From Leptospira mtsangambouensis (GTDB lineage: Bacteria > Spirochaetota > Leptospiria > Leptospirales > Leptospiraceae): DNA of 64,000 nucleotides. The position numbers and the translations under genes are program-made. This document shows, one piece after another, positions 37,008 through 46,149 of the stretch. Numbering within the stretch: the stretch's first letter is position 1; each line of letters begins with the position of its first letter. The notes under the pieces are model-generated. The model made no database searches and was not told the DNA's origin. It saw only the letters and a list, made by a program, of their open reading frames with translations. The stretch spans positions 930,001 to 994,000 of the forward strand of contig NZ_RQHK01000017.1 of assembly GCF_004770475.1 (NCBI RefSeq). Reading direction: 5' to 3'.

Positions 37008-39473
37008 TTAATGGGATTTGTTTCTGGATTCAGAAACTTCTTGGTAAGTTTTTAATAAATTCTCTATATAAAACGGTTTGCCAATAAATCCATCCATTCC
37101 TACTGCAAAACATCTTTCTTTGTGTTCGTCTAGGACATGTGCAGTGACAGCCAAGATGATAGTTTTTTCTTGTTTTGTTTTTTCTAACTCTCGAATATGC
37201 AAAGTTGCTTCAAATCCATCCATCACAGGCATTTCACAGTCCATTAGGATAAGGTCATACTGGTTTTGTTGAAAAAGTTGGAGTGCTACTTCTCCGTTCT
37301 CAGCAACATCAAAGTTTATATTGTATTTTCTTAAGAGTCCACCAATGACTTTTTGATTCAAAATATTGTCTTCAACAATTAAAAACGTTTGGTTTGTGAA
37401 TAAAGATTCTATAGAAGAGTTAGGATTGAGTGGTGAATTAACCGAATCATTGTTATTGGAGGAAATTGGTTTTTCGTAAGGCAAAAGGCACCAAAACAAA
37501 CTTCCTTTGTTTACTTGGCTTTCGACTCCAATGGTTCCACCGAGTAAGGAAACCAACCGATCAGAGATGGCAAGTCCAAGTCCAGTTCCGCCATATCTTC
37601 GTGAGGTGGAGGCATCAGCTTGTGAAAATTTATTGAATATAAATTTAAGTTTTTCTGTGGGGATTCCAATCCCTGAATCTTCCACCTCTATACGAATCCA
37701 CTCGTTTTGTTTTTTTAGGCGAAATACAACAAACCCGGTTTCGGTAAATTTGATCGCATTACCTAGCAAATTAAAAATAATTTGTCGAATTCTGCTTGGG
37801 TCAGAATAAATAAAATCTGGAATTTCTGTATCTATCTCAAGTTTTAACTCGATGGATTTTGATTTAGATTCAATTGATAATAAATCAAAAATTTCAGTGA
37901 CTGTATTACGAAGATCGAATTTGATTTTTTCGATTTTCATTTTTCCGGCTTCTATTTTTGAAAAATCGAGAATATCATTTAGGATGACAAGTAAGGATTG
38001 CCCTGCAGATGCTATGGTTTTAACGAGGGAACTTTGTTCTTCATCTAGGTTTGTTTTGAAAAGAATTTGAGTGAGCCCAATCACTCCATTTAATGGAGTT
38101 CTGATTTCATGACTCATTGATGCTAAAAATTCCGACTTGGCTTTGTTTGCTATTTCTGCGGAATCCTTCGCCAGTTCTAACTCTTTTTGAATTTCTTTGG
38201 TAATACCAATGTCAGTGGATATACCGCAGAGTGCATAAATTTCTCCCGTTTGGTTTCTTAACGGAATTTTAACAGTGAGAAATGGATATGTTTTTCCATC
38301 GGCCCGATTATGAATTTCTTCTTCGGCATGTAATGTTTTTCCTTCCAATAATACAGATCTATCGTTTTTAAGAATGATTTTGGCAGTTTCTTCTTCTAAG
38401 AATTTTTCATCCGTTTGATTGAGAATTTCTTCTAGCGGGTATCCAAAAAGTTTACATACTTGTTGGTTCGCAAATAAATACCTTCCGTTTGTATCCTTTA
38501 AATAAATACACGCAGATACGTTGTCCAAAATATGACGAAGTTTTGATTCACTTTCAATTAATCGTTGTTTTGTGAATTCACCTTCTTGGTGTAATTCTTG
38601 TAATCTTTTTTGTGTGACATTCAGGCTATCTAGTATGGAGTTTTTAATTAATGTTGGTTGGATTTCGCCAGAAAAATTTCCTTCACCTAATAAAGATATT
38701 CTACGAAAGGCTTCGTCAACACTTCCTCCAATAATATCAACAAGAGATTGGTGTGTCAGAAATAAACTTAAACCAAAAAAGACACCAACAACAATGAGTA
38801 TCGTTTTTAGAATGAAAACATTTCTTTTTGCATCAAGGATGGCTTTTGTCGTTCGATCGTTTAATTGATAGTATAAGTCATTGATTGGTTTCATGATCTC
38901 CGCTTTGGCACGAAGATAGTTGTCATCGAACAATAAATTGATTGCTTTCGGATTGAAATTTGATCCAACCTTCATGTCCTTTTCGACTAGGGACATTGCT
39001 TCGAATTCAATTTTTGTTAATTGGTCTGATTTGTTTTTTGATTCAGATAATAATAAAAAATCAGATTCAAGAAAGTTTTCATTTCTCATAGATTCATAAA
39101 TGCTGATTTTTTCTCCATCATCGGAAGGAGGGGGGAGTTTATTTGCAATTACAAGATCCCAATATGCATAACCATATTCTTTTGGTCTTGGGCGATCACC
39201 GTTACGTATATCCAAAATCATTTGGAAATATTTTTTATACTTTATATCTCTATGAATGACATACAACCGAACTAAATTTGTGAGTTGGTCAGAGGATTGG
39301 CGAAGTTCATTGGCTATCCGTAGGGACCTGTAACGATTTTCCTCTGCTTCATCAATCTTTCGTTCGCTTGCTGTATAGAAGAGAAAGGAAATGGTGACAA
39401 AAATAAAAAGAAGGATGTTCAAAAGCAGGTAAGGATACAGCCTACCTTTGTTCGTCCAAATTCTCATCAACAT
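37008..39473 (-). CDS. hybrid sensor histidine kinase (PAS-HisKA-HATPase-REC)
   Basis: 821 aa. Helix 1 (residues 12-33) and helix 2 (218-241) bracket a periplasmic helical sensor domain; a HAMP-like stretch follows, then a PAS domain (about 312-425), HisKA with phospho-acceptor His455 in SMSHEIRTP, HATPase with GNAIKF, DSGIGIP and GGTGLGLAIS (560-665), and a receiver with Asp745 in LILMDCEMPVMDG. The domain set indicates a phosphorelay that would need a separate HPt protein, none of which is nearby. Signal unknown. Confidence 0.95.
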   Translation of the reverse strand: MLMRIWTNKGRLYPYLLLNILLFIFVTISFLFYTASERKIDEAEENRYRSLRIANELRQSSDQLTNLVRLYVIHRDIKYKKYFQMILDIRNGDRPRPKEYGYAYWDLVIANKLPPPSDDGEKISIYESMRNENFLESDFLLLSESKNKSDQLTKIEFEAMSLVEKDMKVGSNFNPKAINLLFDDNYLRAKAEIMKPINDLYYQLNDRTTKAILDAKRNVFILKTILIVVGVFFGLSLFLTHQSLVDIIGGSVDEAFRRISLLGEGNFSGEIQPTLIKNSILDSLNVTQKRLQELHQEGEFTKQRLIESESKLRHILDNVSACIYLKDTNGRYLFANQQVCKLFGYPLEEILNQTDEKFLEEETAKIILKNDRSVLLEGKTLHAEEEIHNRADGKTYPFLTVKIPLRNQTGEIYALCGISTDIGITKEIQKELELAKDSAEIANKAKSEFLASMSHEIRTPLNGVIGLTQILFKTNLDEEQSSLVKTIASAGQSLLVILNDILDFSKIEAGKMKIEKIKFDLRNTVTEIFDLLSIESKSKSIELKLEIDTEIPDFIYSDPSRIRQIIFNLLGNAIKFTETGFVVFRLKKQNEWIRIEVEDSGIGIPTEKLKFIFNKFSQADASTSRRYGGTGLGLAISDRLVSLLGGTIGVESQVNKGSLFWCLLPYEKPISSNNNDSVNSPLNPNSSIESLFTNQTFLIVEDNILNQKVIGGLLRKYNINFDVAENGEVALQLFQQNQYDLILMDCEMPVMDGFEATLHIRELEKTKQEKTIILAVTAHVLDEHKERCFAVGMDGFIGKPFYIENLLKTYQEVSESRNKSH

Positions 39474-39553
39474 GGCAAAAGAGTAAAGATTTAGTAAGAA
39501 TGGTAAAGAATTTTATTGCTTAAGGATCTAAATATAGATCAACGGATACAAAA

Positions 39554-40222
39554 TTATGTTTTTCCTTCCATATAAGCTTGTAGTTCTTGTTGTAATCCTT
39601 CCGGAAGGCTAAGCCCGCGAGCTCTTATCCTTTCATTGTATTTGTTAAAAGACATCCTATGTTGGTTGGTATTGAGGTAACCTTCTAAGGCAACGGCAGC
39701 CCAAGGCATAATCTCTTTCACAAAATCATGGTTTTCTTCTAACTGATCGCAAAATGGTATAAACAACGGTCGGTTGACTGGTCTACCAATGTTTCGATAG
39801 AATAACAGACAATATAAAGTTTCATCGCCAAGAACCGATTCTGTTCGAATTTTTTCTTCCACATATTTAAGATTGATCGTATCCAGATAATCAATGTTAA
39901 ATGTTTCTGGTGCTAACCTTTTTAAAACGAATTTTGAAATTTCTGTTTTAACAAAAGACAAATTGGTGCAATGATTTGGGCAACAACTTTGGTCCTTGTG
40001 TAAGTCACATTCCAAAAGCAAAATACAATCAACATCGGAAGTTGGATCGACAATTCCAAAGTTAATTGACCCTAAAAGTTCCAATCCAACCTCATAACCT
40101 TTGCGGGACAATTCCTGGGTGGCAAGTCGAAATGCCTGCATACGTTTTAGGGCATATTTTGTATCATAATTTCGGTATTTGTTTTTTAAGACGAGGTACC
40201 TTTCGACAATGTTTTTTGACAT
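39554..40222 (-). CDS. nucleotidyltransferase-fold protein
   Basis: 222 aa from the ATG at 40222; an ATG at 40270 would add 16 low-complexity residues. The centre reads LLGSINFGIVDPTSDVDCILL, matching the GS...D.D motif of polymerase-beta-type nucleotidyltransferases. A cysteine-rich loop CDLHKDQSCCPNHC follows and might bind metal. No partner toxin or antitoxin is adjacent. Could transfer nucleotides to a protein, RNA or small molecule; unknown. Confidence 0.7.
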   Translation of the reverse strand: MSKNIVERYLVLKNKYRNYDTKYALKRMQAFRLATQELSRKGYEVGLELLGSINFGIVDPTSDVDCILLLECDLHKDQSCCPNHCTNLSFVKTEISKFVLKRLAPETFNIDYLDTINLKYVEEKIRTESVLGDETLYCLLFYRNIGRPVNRPLFIPFCDQLEENHDFVKEIMPWAAVALEGYLNTNQHRMSFNKYNERIRARGLSLPEGLQQELQAYMEGKT

Positions 40223-40443
40223 AGGAGATCCAGTTCTGCTGGTCGATTGCCTACAGTGAACGCCAGTCATTCCAATTATACAACACCTTTTGGTTGTTAA
40301 AAATTGATTTTTCGCCGATAGTAAGACCAGGGAAATTTACGCAATTGATGCAACGGGACAGGGCCCCAGGTGATCTGGGTCGGAATGAAAACAAAACGAG
40401 GGAAACTGGATTTCTTTGGAAATTGAGGGGATTTTTTCACTCG

Positions 40444-42498
40444 ATGAAAAAGGTAAGTCAGTTACTTTTTTCACTCAGTTACTTTTTCTCTTCATTTTCC
40501 TTCGTAACAGGGTTTCTCTTTCTCGTGTTTTTGGTTTGTTTTGCGCCAAGGGATATTTCTGCCGGAGAAGAGGATAGGAGAAACCCTTTATCTGGACTTT
40601 ATCTTTCCCCTTTGCAAGTCATCTCAACAGAGGAAATCCAAACCCTAGATTCGGAAAAGCGAATCCCTATCGATGAGGATTCGGGGATTGCCCTTCGGGA
40701 AGAGCCAAAAGCTCTAGACCCAAATGCGCAGGATGTTCCCGTCGTTCCGGGTGCCGATAATCCTGTGGAAGCTAGTGTCGAATCTGGACCTAAGAATTCA
40801 GAAACTAAGATCCGTGAGGCGGAAGGTTTACTAAAACGCTATTATAGTCAGTTTATTGAAGAAAAGAGGATTTGGGAAGATAGAGAAAAGGGTAATGTTT
40901 ATAATTCGCGAACAGAGATGAATGATATTCGTCTTTTGTTATGGCAAAGTACCCATAAAAATTCTGAAACATATATTGTTCGCGACTCACCTGTATTATA
41001 TAACTTGCATATAAAACTTGCTAGGTTATATGTTGAGTCTGAAAAATTTGCTCCTGCCTTACGTCATTATCTCGCTGCTTTCAGATACCACCCTTTAGAA
41101 ATGACAGAAGAGGGATTTCGAAATGGGGAATGGCAAAAAGAAGATATACTTGGTTATGATGCTTCTTCTGCAAAGGAACATGACCGTTTATTTAATGAAT
41201 GGAAACAGGCAGAACAAAAATTAAAAAGAACAAAAGATGAGATTCATCTCAAAGAAAGTAACTGGATACGAGAAGGAAAAAAATTAGAAGATTTAATTCC
41301 GCAGTCAAAAGTTTGGAAAGAGGATGTAAGATTAGCAGAAGAAAATAGAAAATCAACTAAACAAAAATACGATGAATCGGTGAACCTTCGTTATTTGAAG
41401 TATCTGAACCAAAGGAAACAAGTTGAATCCAATGATTTATATGCATTCGCAAATGTAGTAAAAAAATTAGAGGATGATAACAAAGAAAGACTTAAAATTG
41501 TAAATAAACTTGGAACAGCAGGGAAAGGGATTTATGTTTTGTTCGATTATAAAAGAAATACTGATTTTTTTGCATATGAATTACTTTTAGAAAGAGCTTA
41601 TCGATTATGGAATGAAAATCCTTTAGTATTAACAGATATTGCTGAACAATATCGGCAAGACGGTAAAAAGGAAAGAGCAGCAGATTTTTATGAAAAGGGT
41701 TTGGATGAACTTTTAAAAAAACAAAACCCATCTGAAGAAGAAAAAGAAAGAATTATCAAATCGAATCTGCGTTTGGCTACGATTAATGCTGATTTAAAAC
41801 GAAATATCATTGCCGGTCTATATTATGATAAATATTTTAATTTATCTCCTGATTCTCCTGATAAAACCAGAGTTTCCTATGAAATTGGAGTTTTTTTCAA
41901 TTCTCAAATTGGAGATCCAGATCGTGCAGCACCATTTTTAGAATATTGGTTGGAGCGAAACAGTAAAGATTGGAATCCTGCATTGGATGTAGAAACTGGC
42001 CTTACCGAATTAGAATCAATTGCTTACTATTATCTTAGTAAAAAAGACAAAAAACATAAACGGAATGAACAGGAACGAAACAAACTTAATATTTCATTTA
42101 CTCAATGGAAAAAGTTAGATCAAAAATTGATTATAGCTGAAAAAGAACTAAAAGATTTGATCGAGAAAAAACAAAATCTTAAAAAAGATTTAATGGTTAC
42201 AACTCTGGATGATATTCTATCCCAATATCGTTTAATGGATTTAAAAATAGAAGACCAAGAAGCCGTTATACGTGTGTTGGAAACAAAAAGAAAAAAGATC
42301 CCTTTGATTAAAATATTGTTTCGTTTAGGTGTTTTGGCTGAAGAGTCAAGAGACTTTGTGAAAGCAAAGGAGCACTATGAACTGATTATCAAAGAAGGTG
42401 GAGAAACAGAAATTCGTGTTGCTCTAAAAGAACTGGAACGTGTAAAACGCATTTTAGAAACAGGGAATATTCTTCCACCGATCAGCGAGAGTATTTGA
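40444..42498 (+). CDS. large exported TPR/coiled-coil protein
   Basis: The ATG at 40444 puts a signal peptide at the N terminus (MKKVSQLLFSLSYFF... to DISAGEE); the frame runs open to 40294 but those 50 residues do not look coding. The 684-aa product is acidic near the N terminus, then has TPR-like repeats (LLLERAYRLWNENPLVLTDI, AEQYRQDGKKERAADFYEKG) and two Lys/Glu-rich coiled coils (about 270-350 and 555-620). Probably periplasmic, scaffolding. Its last 17 bases overlap the convergent lipoprotein gene. Confidence 0.78.
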   Translation: MKKVSQLLFSLSYFFSSFSFVTGFLFLVFLVCFAPRDISAGEEDRRNPLSGLYLSPLQVISTEEIQTLDSEKRIPIDEDSGIALREEPKALDPNAQDVPVVPGADNPVEASVESGPKNSETKIREAEGLLKRYYSQFIEEKRIWEDREKGNVYNSRTEMNDIRLLLWQSTHKNSETYIVRDSPVLYNLHIKLARLYVESEKFAPALRHYLAAFRYHPLEMTEEGFRNGEWQKEDILGYDASSAKEHDRLFNEWKQAEQKLKRTKDEIHLKESNWIREGKKLEDLIPQSKVWKEDVRLAEENRKSTKQKYDESVNLRYLKYLNQRKQVESNDLYAFANVVKKLEDDNKERLKIVNKLGTAGKGIYVLFDYKRNTDFFAYELLLERAYRLWNENPLVLTDIAEQYRQDGKKERAADFYEKGLDELLKKQNPSEEEKERIIKSNLRLATINADLKRNIIAGLYYDKYFNLSPDSPDKTRVSYEIGVFFNSQIGDPDRAAPFLEYWLERNSKDWNPALDVETGLTELESIAYYYLSKKDKKHKRNEQERNKLNISFTQWKKLDQKLIIAEKELKDLIEKKQNLKKDLMVTTLDDILSQYRLMDLKIEDQEAVIRVLETKRKKIPLIKILFRLGVLAEESRDFVKAKEHYELIIKEGGETEIRVALKELERVKRILETGNILPPISESI

Positions 42499-43024
42499 TA
42501 ATTTCATCTGTTTGGTCACCAGCTAACTCTTGTTCTAGGTTTTCTTGGGTGTAACCTTCGTCTGGTAATACACGGAATTTTACTTCATCAACAGTATCAC
42601 CTTCATAAACAATTTTAATTAAATACTCACCCGTTCTTAAAAGAGAAAATTCATCTCTTATTGCCAAAGAATCCGGTTCTACTCTTTTCTTTTTGATATC
42701 AATTTCCACATAATCCAGCTCATAGCGATTGAGTGAGATGTAAAAGTCGGTTTCTAAACCTGGGTTTCTTGAGAACTGGTAAACATAATGAATTGTATCG
42801 GTCGGAGAGAATATTAGATCATCTCTCATCATTTTGTAATCGGTAATGGTTTGGATGTGTTTTTCCAAAATATCCATTTCTTCCATTTTCGTTGTTGTCC
42901 ACCCAAACTCACCTTTGGGGACACTGCATTGGATGAGGGTGACTGTAAAGAGGATGGGTAGAAGCGCGAAAATGCGTTTGGAAAAAATCCGAATGAGGGT
43001 ATTGGGAACCGAATTCTGTCTCAT
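42482..43024 (-). CDS. lipoprotein of unknown function at the end of the pgs-like operon
   Basis: 180 aa. The signal MRQNSVPNTLIRIFSKRIFA...LFTVTLIQC ends in lipobox LIQC. The mature part is beta-rich (YISLNRYELDYVEIDIKKKR, GEYLIKIVYEGDTVDEVKFR), like an immunoglobulin-type fold. Lies 52 bases after the 65-aa protein on the same strand and may be the last gene of the poly-gamma-glutamate operon. Its role there is a guess. Confidence 0.72.
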   Translation of the reverse strand: MRQNSVPNTLIRIFSKRIFALLPILFTVTLIQCSVPKGEFGWTTTKMEEMDILEKHIQTITDYKMMRDDLIFSPTDTIHYVYQFSRNPGLETDFYISLNRYELDYVEIDIKKKRVEPDSLAIRDEFSLLRTGEYLIKIVYEGDTVDEVKFRVLPDEGYTQENLEQELAGDQTDEIIKYSR

Positions 43025-43076
43025 CTTAGTTTCATTTTCGACAGAATTTCAAAATCGCGTGGTAGGAAATCGAAAC

Positions 43077-43274
43077 TCAGTCTACAATTTTTCCACGGTC
43101 CGAGATGTCCTTTTCCTTGGGTTTGGCCCATGGAGACTGGTAAGACTCCCGTGTTTCTCTCTCTTTCTGTCTGTTTCCAAATTCTTCGGCAATTTTTGCC
43201 GGCAAAATGAGAATCCGGCTGACCCAACGTAGAACCAAAAAAAGAAGAATCGAAAGGACAATGATTTTTGCCAT
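43077..43274 (-). CDS. 65-aa single-helix membrane protein
   Basis: Starts MAKIIVLSILLFLVLRWVSR; GAGG lies 5 bases before this ATG, while an upstream ATG (43331) overlaps pgsW. One N-terminal helix (residues 3-17) and a charged tail ending KPKEKDISDRGKIVD. Its size, topology and position after pgsB-pgsC-pgsW recall the PgsE/CapE mini-proteins needed for polyglutamate synthesis in Bacillus, but there is no clear sequence similarity. Confidence 0.65.
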   Translation of the reverse strand: MAKIIVLSILLFLVLRWVSRILILPAKIAEEFGNRQKERETRESYQSPWAKPKEKDISDRGKIVD

Positions 43275-43281
43275 AAAAACC

Positions 43282-44415
43282 TCAGCGGGCACGTAGGGAT
43301 TTGGGAAGGTGGCGATCTTCTTCATTTTCACCCCAGCCGAGCCTTGTTACACCATACAATCCTACTAGGAGAAAAAGGAAAACGGAAAGATAAAGTAAGG
43401 GACTGTATTCTTCTGAATAAAATACCCTTCCTTCTCCTGGTTTAGGGATTTTTTTGGGGGTTTGGGGAAGGCCAAATTTCCGCGCAAGTGATTCAATTTG
43501 GATAAAATTGATCACTGGAATTTCCCGTTCTAAAAAAGACTTAATTACAGAGTTGGGGATATGAATTTCTTCCGGTAAATTGGTAATGAGTCCATTTTTG
43601 AAAACTTGTTTTCCAAGATTTGTTCCGAGTATGGTTGTCCCTCCGCCAACATTAATGAATAATTTGATTGGCCTGTTTTGAGATAATTCATCATACAATT
43701 TCATTCTTTTTTCAATAGAATCATCGAAATGAATAGGATCTAAAAGTTTTACTTGGTTTCTTTGTAATGCACGATGTAGATACTCTTTCCCTTCTTTTGA
43801 AATTCCCATTGCTTTGTCTTGGATGCCACCTAATGATGAATAGCTGGATCGAAAGGAAAAAATTCCCGATGTAACAAGTTCTTTTTCCATATCTAACCAA
43901 AGCATTTGTGGATGGTTTGCACCGAATTGAGATGCGGAGGCACTCGATATAATGATTGGTTTGAGTTTTAATGTATCGAGTGCAGCAAACAAACAAATAT
44001 TTAATGCTGGAAAGGAACCTGAAACCGCAACGGCAACTGTATCACCTTCTTCTAGTTTTGCTTTTTTAAGAAATTGAACCATTACTGCGGCAAAGTTTGG
44101 ATTGATCGATGTTTGTTTTGCAGATAATGATCCACTGTTACTTGTAACTGGTGTAAGAAATTCTCCAATCAATCCTGAATTGGTTGGATCTAATTCTTTA
44201 TAATCTGGTTTTTTATGTTTAAGAAGTTCTGGTTTTAAAATTTGAAATCCACGTTCAGCAAGTTTTGCAGCATGGAGTTTCTTTTTGAAATAAGATTGTT
44301 CTTTTTTTACTTTGCAAGTTTCGATTAAAAGAAGTCCCAAAATTCCAAGTATTGCCAATAAAAAAAGCGCAATGCGGGAATGTTTCCATGGAGACCAATA
44401 TATTTTAGTCATCAT
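43282..44415 (-). CDS. pgsW: poly-gamma-glutamate system protein PgsW-like
   Basis: 377 aa with an N-terminal helix (residues 14-33), a large extracytoplasmic domain and a C-terminal helix (about 340-360). Segments GDTVAVAVSGSFPALNICLFAAL, LFINVGGGTTILGT and the helix-domain-helix layout match the gamma-glutamate system proteins found beside CapB/CapC in spirochaetes and other phyla. Overlaps pgsC by ATGA. Its biochemical step is unknown; context ties it to polymer synthesis or export. Confidence 0.82.
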   Translation of the reverse strand: MMTKIYWSPWKHSRIALFLLAILGILGLLLIETCKVKKEQSYFKKKLHAAKLAERGFQILKPELLKHKKPDYKELDPTNSGLIGEFLTPVTSNSGSLSAKQTSINPNFAAVMVQFLKKAKLEEGDTVAVAVSGSFPALNICLFAALDTLKLKPIIISSASASQFGANHPQMLWLDMEKELVTSGIFSFRSSYSSLGGIQDKAMGISKEGKEYLHRALQRNQVKLLDPIHFDDSIEKRMKLYDELSQNRPIKLFINVGGGTTILGTNLGKQVFKNGLITNLPEEIHIPNSVIKSFLEREIPVINFIQIESLARKFGLPQTPKKIPKPGEGRVFYSEEYSPLLYLSVFLFLLVGLYGVTRLGWGENEEDRHLPKSLRAR

Positions 44416-44876
44416 AATGTTTCTAACTCTGTGCCTAAAAGAAAAATAAGGAGGATTTTTACGAAAATGGAAGCAAGTATCAGAACAGAAGTTGTTTCTA
44501 ATACACCTTGTCTTTCATACCAGACCGCAATCAATCCAGGAATAATAAATCCAATTCCCCTAACTTCGGATAAATATCCAATTTCTATATCAGGTAAGAT
44601 CTGATAATTCAAAAGGTATCCAAAAAAATAACCAAATAACAATATGAAGACGACTTTTCTTTTTCCAAAAATTAATAAAAAGTTAGATATTATTTCAACA
44701 CAAATATAGGAGAGAAGTGCAATCAAAAACGTAAGCGCAATGTTTTTCGGATGATTTAATGAAATTGCTAAATAACCGGGCACAACAAGTCCCGTTCCAA
44801 GAATCCCAAACAATTCAGAAAATACTAAACTTACAACAAGGCTAAGCCCGATGGAAAGAGGAAGAATTTCATTCAT
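44412..44876 (-). CDS. pgsC: poly-gamma-glutamate biosynthesis protein PgsC/CapC
   Basis: 154 aa, about five hydrophobic helices. N-terminal IGLSLVVSLVFSELFGILGTGLVVPGYLA matches the CapC/PgsC family, as does the length. Forms the membrane part of the amide ligase with PgsB. Overlaps pgsB by 8 bases and pgsW by 4. Confidence 0.9.
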   Translation of the reverse strand: MNEILPLSIGLSLVVSLVFSELFGILGTGLVVPGYLAISLNHPKNIALTFLIALLSYICVEIISNFLLIFGKRKVVFILLFGYFFGYLLNYQILPDIEIGYLSEVRGIGFIIPGLIAVWYERQGVLETTSVLILASIFVKILLIFLLGTELETL

Positions 44877-46065
44877 TCGTATGTTCCGACCTGTTTTTTA
44901 AATATAAAGATAGGTCCATTCCGAGACCAACTATATTTCCGATTCCAAAAACCAATGATTGTTTTGGAAGAATAGAAAGTAAAGATTCAAATATTCCGTC
45001 CAAGCTTAAATGTTCCCAAACAAAGATAGGGATATCTTTTTTGGAATAAGTTTTTAGATATTTAAAAGCTAGCGAAGTGGATGTTCCGATTAATATGACT
45101 GCTTCATACCCATCCCAATGAGAAAATTCTTTTGCGAGTTGGCGACTTCTTTCTGGTCGATCTTCTCTTGTGTGAAATAAAATGTAGCGTTTGTTATATT
45201 GTGGGTATCGTTCTATTACAGATGACCAAATTAGTTTTGTGCTATTGGGGTCATTGGCTGCCATTGCGTTCGCATAGATAAATTCTTTACCAAAAAAGTG
45301 AATTGGGGAAACAGAGAAAGCCCCAGGGTCTGGATTCACTTTCCACATTGCTTCCAAGGCATTTTGTCGACTTACTCCTAATAATTCACAGACCTTCAGT
45401 GCGATTGAAACATTTTCTTTGTGTTCCCAGTATGAAAATTTTGTCATCTCTTCGTCGGTAATTGATTGTATGTTTTGATCTGTTAATAAAATTGCTTTTG
45501 ATTTTCGATCTTCGCATACTTCAAAAATAAATGATTCAAAATCTGTAGGGCCAGTGACTAGGGTTCCGTTGATCGGACAGGCAGATAGCAATGATTTGGC
45601 GACATCAGATAATTCTGGGCCCATCACTTCTAAATGGTCTTCTCGAATATTTGTAATCACTCCAATGTCTGATTTTAGAATCTGACCTTCACTTGCCCAT
45701 TGATAACGCGGTTCTAATGCCATACATTCTAAAACAACTATTTCGGCACCTCTATGTACTGCCTTTTTTAGAATTTTAATTTGTTCTAAAATGGATGGTT
45801 TCCCAAATCGAGATATGGATTCTTCTGATCCGTCTGGAAAAATCATACGAGCCATTGTTCCCGTTGTTTTTGCAAATACGGACATTCCTGTAGCACTAAG
45901 GCCTGCTCGTATGAGCCTTGTTACACTAGACTTTCCTCTGGTTCCGTTGACATGAATGCGATGTTTGAATTTTTTCAGGGTTCGTTTATGTAGGATGTAT
46001 TCAAAAGTATAATATACTATTAAAACAAGGATAATAAGGAAAAATAGAAAAGCGTTTGGTTTCAT
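44869..46065 (-). CDS. pgsB: poly-gamma-glutamate synthase PgsB/CapB
   Basis: 398 aa. One N-terminal anchor (residues 4-20), then the Mur-ligase-like ATP site HVNGTRGKSSVTRLIRAGLS, VLECMALEPRYQW, VITNIREDHLEVMGP and GAFSV. CapB-type enzymes activate and join glutamate through the gamma carboxyl at the cytoplasmic face. First gene of a tight minus-strand operon with pgsC, pgsW, a mini-protein and a lipoprotein; no CapA/PgsA homologue is in the window. Confidence 0.93.
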   Translation of the reverse strand: MKPNAFLFFLIILVLIVYYTFEYILHKRTLKKFKHRIHVNGTRGKSSVTRLIRAGLSATGMSVFAKTTGTMARMIFPDGSEESISRFGKPSILEQIKILKKAVHRGAEIVVLECMALEPRYQWASEGQILKSDIGVITNIREDHLEVMGPELSDVAKSLLSACPINGTLVTGPTDFESFIFEVCEDRKSKAILLTDQNIQSITDEEMTKFSYWEHKENVSIALKVCELLGVSRQNALEAMWKVNPDPGAFSVSPIHFFGKEFIYANAMAANDPNSTKLIWSSVIERYPQYNKRYILFHTREDRPERSRQLAKEFSHWDGYEAVILIGTSTSLAFKYLKTYSKKDIPIFVWEHLSLDGIFESLLSILPKQSLVFGIGNIVGLGMDLSLYLKNRSEHTNE

Positions 46066-46149
46066 CTGAATTTTTCCGGATGATACATTTCCTTCAAGGG
46101 AATGTCATTTGATTGTAACCCAAAACTGAGAAGATTCACGTAGTTTTCT

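Noticed and set aside
40294..40443. 50-codon N-terminal extension of the large TPR protein
   Set aside because: The signal peptide begins at the ATG 40444; the extension has no coding character.
43021..43227. 68-codon minus-strand frame overlapping the 65-aa membrane gene
   Set aside because: The overlapping frame has a ribosome site, a membrane helix and operon position; this one has none.
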